From Eriocheir sinensis (taxonomy: Eukaryota > Arthropoda > Malacostraca > Decapoda > Varunidae): a stretch of 64,000 nt of DNA. The stretch spans positions 5,743,695 through 5,807,694 of the forward strand of contig NC_066513.1 in assembly GCF_024679095.1 (NCBI RefSeq). Reading direction: 5' to 3'. Positions 59,388 through 64,000 of this stretch are shown in pieces. The position numbers and the translations under genes were made by a program. Below the pieces are notes generated by a model. That model ran no database searches, had not been told where the DNA came from, and saw only the letters and a list, made by a program, of their open reading frames with translations. Numbering within the stretch: the first letter of the stretch is position 1; every line of letters starts with the position of its first letter.

Positions 59388-59832
59388 GTGCTCCACTTTA
59401 GAATTCAAATAGTCAAAGAATTTTACATAGTTGGTAGAGGTGATAGAGGTGAGAGATAAACAGCACAGATGTATTTAGTAATAGAATGACAATGAAGTCT
59501 TAGCCAGATGGTGGAAAATTCAGAAGAGTCAAGGTCGTGGGCACGAGAGCAAGTGATGTCGATGCGCACGTAGGCGCAACATCCAGCTTTGGATTGAAAT
59601 TTTGGATAGAGATAGTAGGAGGGAACAGAGTAGAGATTGCTGTCAGTAGCCTCAGAAACCTATGTTTCGGTAAGGAAGAGAAGGTGAGGTTTAGAGGAGG
59701 AGACATGATGTTCCACAGAATGAAAATTAGAGCGAAGACCGCGAATGTTGCAGAAATTGAGAAGAAAGAGGTTCGAGGAGCTATCAAGACACCTCTCGGG
59801 TCAGCAGCCAAAAGGGTAGTCCTCCCTGGGGG
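59388..59832 (-). pseudogene. LINE endonuclease N-terminal fragment
   Basis: Reading leftward from 59832, one frame gives CNIRGLRSNF, then PHLLFLTET (catalytic Glu of APE-type endonucleases), an immediate TAG at 59660-59662, then LYPKFQSKAGCCAYVR and EFSTIWLRL. Near 59450 the frame shifts, and NYVKFFDYLNSKVEHI follows in the new frame up to the nested insertion. It continues the gene fragment at 57464. An unrelated 123-codon frame on the same strand is a frame-shadow. Confidence 0.82.
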
Positions 59833-59838
59833 AATATA
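59833..59838. repeat. Target-site duplication of LINE, right copy
   Basis: AATATA followed by CAGAATATC, resuming the paralog Z satellite exactly. Confidence 0.75.
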
Positions 59839-59883
59839 CAGAATATCAATAAAGTAATGCAAAATACCCATTAATATTTAAAA

Positions 59884-60193
<310 letters not shown>

Positions 60194-63100
60194 AAAAATA
60201 CACATCAAATAATTAAATTTGTATTAAATAAAACATTATGCAAAATACACAAAAAATTATGTAAATTTGTATCAAAATATTTACGAATACACACAATAAA
60301 ATAACGTAAATTTTTATGAAATTATGTATACAAAATACACATAAAATACTGTAAATACGTACAAAAATACATATACAAAATACTCATAAAATAATATAAA
60401 TTCGTATCAAGATAAATAAACAAAATAACAATAAAAGAATGTATATTTGTAGGAAAATATTTATACAAAAAACAAATAGAATAACTAAAATTTGTATAAA
60501 AATATATACAAAAATACACAAAAATAATATAAATTTGTTTGAAAATAGATATGCAAAACCCACATAAAATTAGGCAAATTTGTATTCAAATACATATACA
60601 AAATACACATAAAATAAAGGAAATTTATATGAAAATATATAAACAAATACACATGAAATAACGTAAATTTGCATAAAATATATATGCAAAATATACATTA
60701 AATAATGTAAATATGTATAAAAATATATATGTACAAAATACACATATAATAATGTAAAATCGCGTCAAAATAAACAAACAGAATATCAATAAAATAATGT
60801 AAATTTGTATGGAAATAAAGATGCAAAATACACATATAATAACGCATATTTGTATAAAAATATACATACATAAAAACAAATAAAATAATTAAATTTGTAT
60901 TAAAATAAATATACAAAATGCACATACAATAAAGCAAATTTGTATTGAAATAAATATGCAAAATACATATAAATAATGTCAATTTGTATCAAAATATATA
61001 TACGAATACACGTAAAATATAGTAAATGTCTATGAAAATATACATACAAAATACATATAAAATGATGTAAATACGTATAAAAATATATATACCAAATACA
61101 CCTAAAATAATGTTAATTCGTATCAAAATAAATAAACAAAATTCCGACAAAAGAATGTATTTTTGTAGGAAAATAAATATCCAAAATACACATAAAATAA
61201 CGATAATTTGTATAAAAATATATACAAAAATACACAAAAAAAGTTTCAATTTGTAGGAAAATAGGTATACAAAATGCACATATAATTAGTTGAATTTGTA
61301 TTTAAATACATGTACAAAATACACATAAAATAATGTAAATTTGTATGAATTGAAAACAAATACACATAAAATAACGAAAATTTGTATAAAATATATATTC
61401 AAAATACACATAGAATAATGTAAAATCGTATCAAAATAAATACTGAGAGTATCAAAAAAATAATGTAAATTTGTATGAATATAAAGATGCAAAATACCCA
61501 TAAAATATAGCATATTTTTATAAAAATACATATACAAAAATACACATAGAATAATTAAATTTGTTTTGAAATTGATATACAAAATGCACAGACAATAAGG
61601 TAAATTTGTATTGAAAAAATATGCAAAATACACATAAAACAATGTAAATATGTTTCAAAATTTATATACGAATACACAAAAAATAAAGTACATTTCTTTA
61701 GAAATATATATACAATATACACATGAAATGATGTAAATACGTATAAAAATATATATACAAAATACACATTAAATAATGTAAATTCGTGTCAAAATAAATA
61801 AACAAAATATCAATAAAAGAATGTGTATTTGTATGAAAATAGATATACAAAATACACATAAAATAACGTAAGTTTGTATAAAAATCAATATTTAAATACA
61901 CCAAAATAATTTAAATTTGTATGAAAATAAATATACAAAATTCATCTAAAATTAGATAAATTTTTATTGAAATACATATACAAAATACACATAAAATAAT
62001 GTCAATTTGAATGAAAATATATAAACAAATACACTTAAAATAACGTAAATTTGTATAAAATATATGTACAAAATGCACATTAAATAATGTAAATATGTTT
62101 AAAAAAAATATACAAAACACAAATATAATAAAGTAAAATCGTATCAAAATATATACACAGCATATTAATAAAATAATATAAATATGTATGAAAATAGAGA
62201 TGCAAAATACGCATAAAATAACGCATTTTTTTAAAATATATATATACCAAAATACACATAAAATATTTAAATTTCAATTAAAATAAATATTCAAAATGCA
62301 CATACATTAAGGTAAATTTGTATTGAAATAGATATGCAAAATACGTAGAAAAATACATATACAAAATACTCATAAAATAATTTAAATTCGTATCAAGATA
62401 AATAAACAAAATTCCAATAAAAGAATGAATATTTGTAGGAAAAAATATATACAAAATACAGATAATTTTTTTTATAAAAATATATACAAAAATACACAAA
62501 AATAATTTAAATTTGTTTGAAAATAGATATGCAAAATACTCATAAAATTAGGCAAATTTGTATTGAAATACATATACAAAATACACATAAAATAATGTAA
62601 ATTTGTATGAAAATATATAAACAAATACACATAAAATAGCCTAAATTTGCATGAAATATATATACAAAATATACTTTAAATAATGTAAATATGTATAAAA
62701 ATATATATACAAAATACACATAGAATAATGTAAAATCGTATCAAAGTAAGTAAAAAGAATATCAATAAAATAATGTAAATTTGTATGAAAATAAAGATGC
62801 AATATACGCATATAATAACGCATATTTTTATAAAAATATATATGCAAAAATACATATAAAATAGTTAAATTTGTATAAAAATAAATATACCAAAAGACAT
62901 ATAATAAAGTAAATTTGTATTGAAATAGATAAGCAAAATACACATAAATATAGTAAATTTGTATCAAAATATATAAACGAATACACATAAAATAGAGAAA
63001 ATTCCTATGAAAATATTCATACAAAATACATATAAAATGATGTAAATAAGTATAAAACCAAATACCAAATACACCGTATATGTTGGAAAATAAATATACA

Positions 63101-64000
63101 AAATACACATAAAATAACGAAAATTTGTATAAAAATATATACAAAAATACACAAAAATAATATCAATTTGTATGAAAATAGATATACAAAATACACATAT
63201 AATTAGTAAAATTTGTATTTAAATACATGTACAAAGTACACTTAAAATAATGTAAATTTGTATGAAATGAAAACAAATACTCATAATATAACGTACATTT
63301 TTATAAAATATATATACAAAATACACTTAGAATAATGTAAAACCGTATCAAAATAAATACACAGAATATCAATAAAATAATGTAAATTTGTATGAAAATA
63401 AAGATGCAAAATACCCATAAAATAAAGCATATTTTTTTAAAAATACATATACAAAAATACACATAGAATAATTATATTTGTATTAAAATTAATATACAAA
63501 ATGCACATACAATAAGGTAAATTTGTATTGAAAAAATATGCAAAATACACATAAAACAATGTATATTTGTTTCAAAATATATATACGAATACATATAAAA
63601 TAACGTAGATTTCTATAGAAATATATATACAAAATACATGATGTAAATACGTATAAAAATATATATACAAAATACACATTAAATAATGTAAATTATTGTC
63701 AAAATAAATAAATAAAATATCGATAAAAGAATGTGTATTTGTATGAAAATAGATATACAAAAAACACATTCAATAGCCTAAATTTGTATAAAACTATATA
63801 CAAAAATACACAAAAATAATTTAAATTTGTATGAAAAGAAATATACAAAATACACATAAAATTTGGTAAATTTGTATTGAAATACATATAGAAAATACAC
63901 ATAAAATAATGTAAATTTGAATGAAAATATTTAAACAAATACACTAAAAATAACATAAATTTGTCTAAAATATATATACAAATTACACATTAAATAATAT

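Larger units (their letters stand above)
54878..59832 (-). mobile_element. Long LINE copy, interrupted by a nested LINE
   Basis: Antisense non-LTR retrotransposon. The poly(A) tail appears as poly(T) at 54879-54890. Coding sequence runs leftward from 59832, first as the endonuclease N-terminal part (59832-59388), then is interrupted by an opposite-strand insertion (57465-59384), and resumes at 57464 with the rest of the endonuclease and the reverse transcriptase down to a stop at 55003. The host LINE is itself 5'-truncated, at 59832. A 6-bp target duplication (AATATA) flanks the whole. Confidence 0.88.

Noticed and set aside
59500..59871. A 123-codon frame rich in hydrophobic residues
   Set aside because: It overlaps the LINE endonuclease fragment on the same strand in the wrong frame; the adjacent frame gives recognisable endonuclease motifs.

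Overview
This window is intergenic, repeat-built DNA from an arthropod-like eukaryote. I see no host protein-coding gene and no functional RNA gene. About 85% of it is one very AT-rich satellite with a 45-bp monomer. The monomer starts ACAAATTTAC, continues with ATTATTTTATGTGTATTTTG, then has a short TATATATA core and ends TTTTNATAC. Monomers fall into about 15-16 recognisable types in a recurring order, giving a higher-order unit of roughly 0.67-0.72 kb (for example 8960 to 9630). The array is T-rich on the given strand at 1-2828, 7936-28377, 29538-29649 and 38681-39490, and inverted elsewhere, so orientation flips about eight times. Segments were re-amplified locally: a 2.07-kb duplication (8930-13090), a 1.65-kb triplication (17330-22260), a 718-bp dimer (24852-26640) and a 262-bp triplicate (40447-41235). 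At the TATATATA core many monomers have expanded into (TA)n tracts of 80-190 bp; about 35 such tracts are listed.

Five degenerate retroelement pieces interrupt the satellite, plus one element nested inside another. They are the only protein-derived sequence. A non-LTR retrotransposon (LINE) family with an APE-type endonuclease and a reverse transcriptase of the Jockey/CR1/I type occurs as a 5'-truncated copy at 5583-6800 (- strand), a 3'-UTR stub at 29775-29918 (- strand), a long copy at 54878-59832 (- strand), and a second copy (57465-59384, + strand) inserted within that long copy. A GC-rich, poly(A)-ended SINE-like element occurs at 5232-5503 (+) and 51611-51766 (-). All LINE copies carry stops or frameshifts. 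A unique-sequence island of about 0.6 kb (37859-38474), bounded by TATC tracts, is the one stretch I could not assign.

Organism: the LINE protein family, the SINE and the abundance of TA/GATA microsatellites fit a decapod crustacean, perhaps a brachyuran crab. That is inference from memory of similar sequence, not a search result. The location could be pericentromeric, subtelomeric or interstitial heterochromatin; nothing here decides which.

The history that can be read is: 45-bp satellite, then a higher-order unit, then inversion and local amplification, then retroelement insertion (paralogous empty sites survive at 46.8 and 52.1 kb), then insertion into an insertion. TA tracts arose repeatedly, some after the duplications. 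The many open reading frames are a by-product of a 45-bp (15-codon) monomer that lacks stop codons on its T-rich strand. They should not be annotated as genes.
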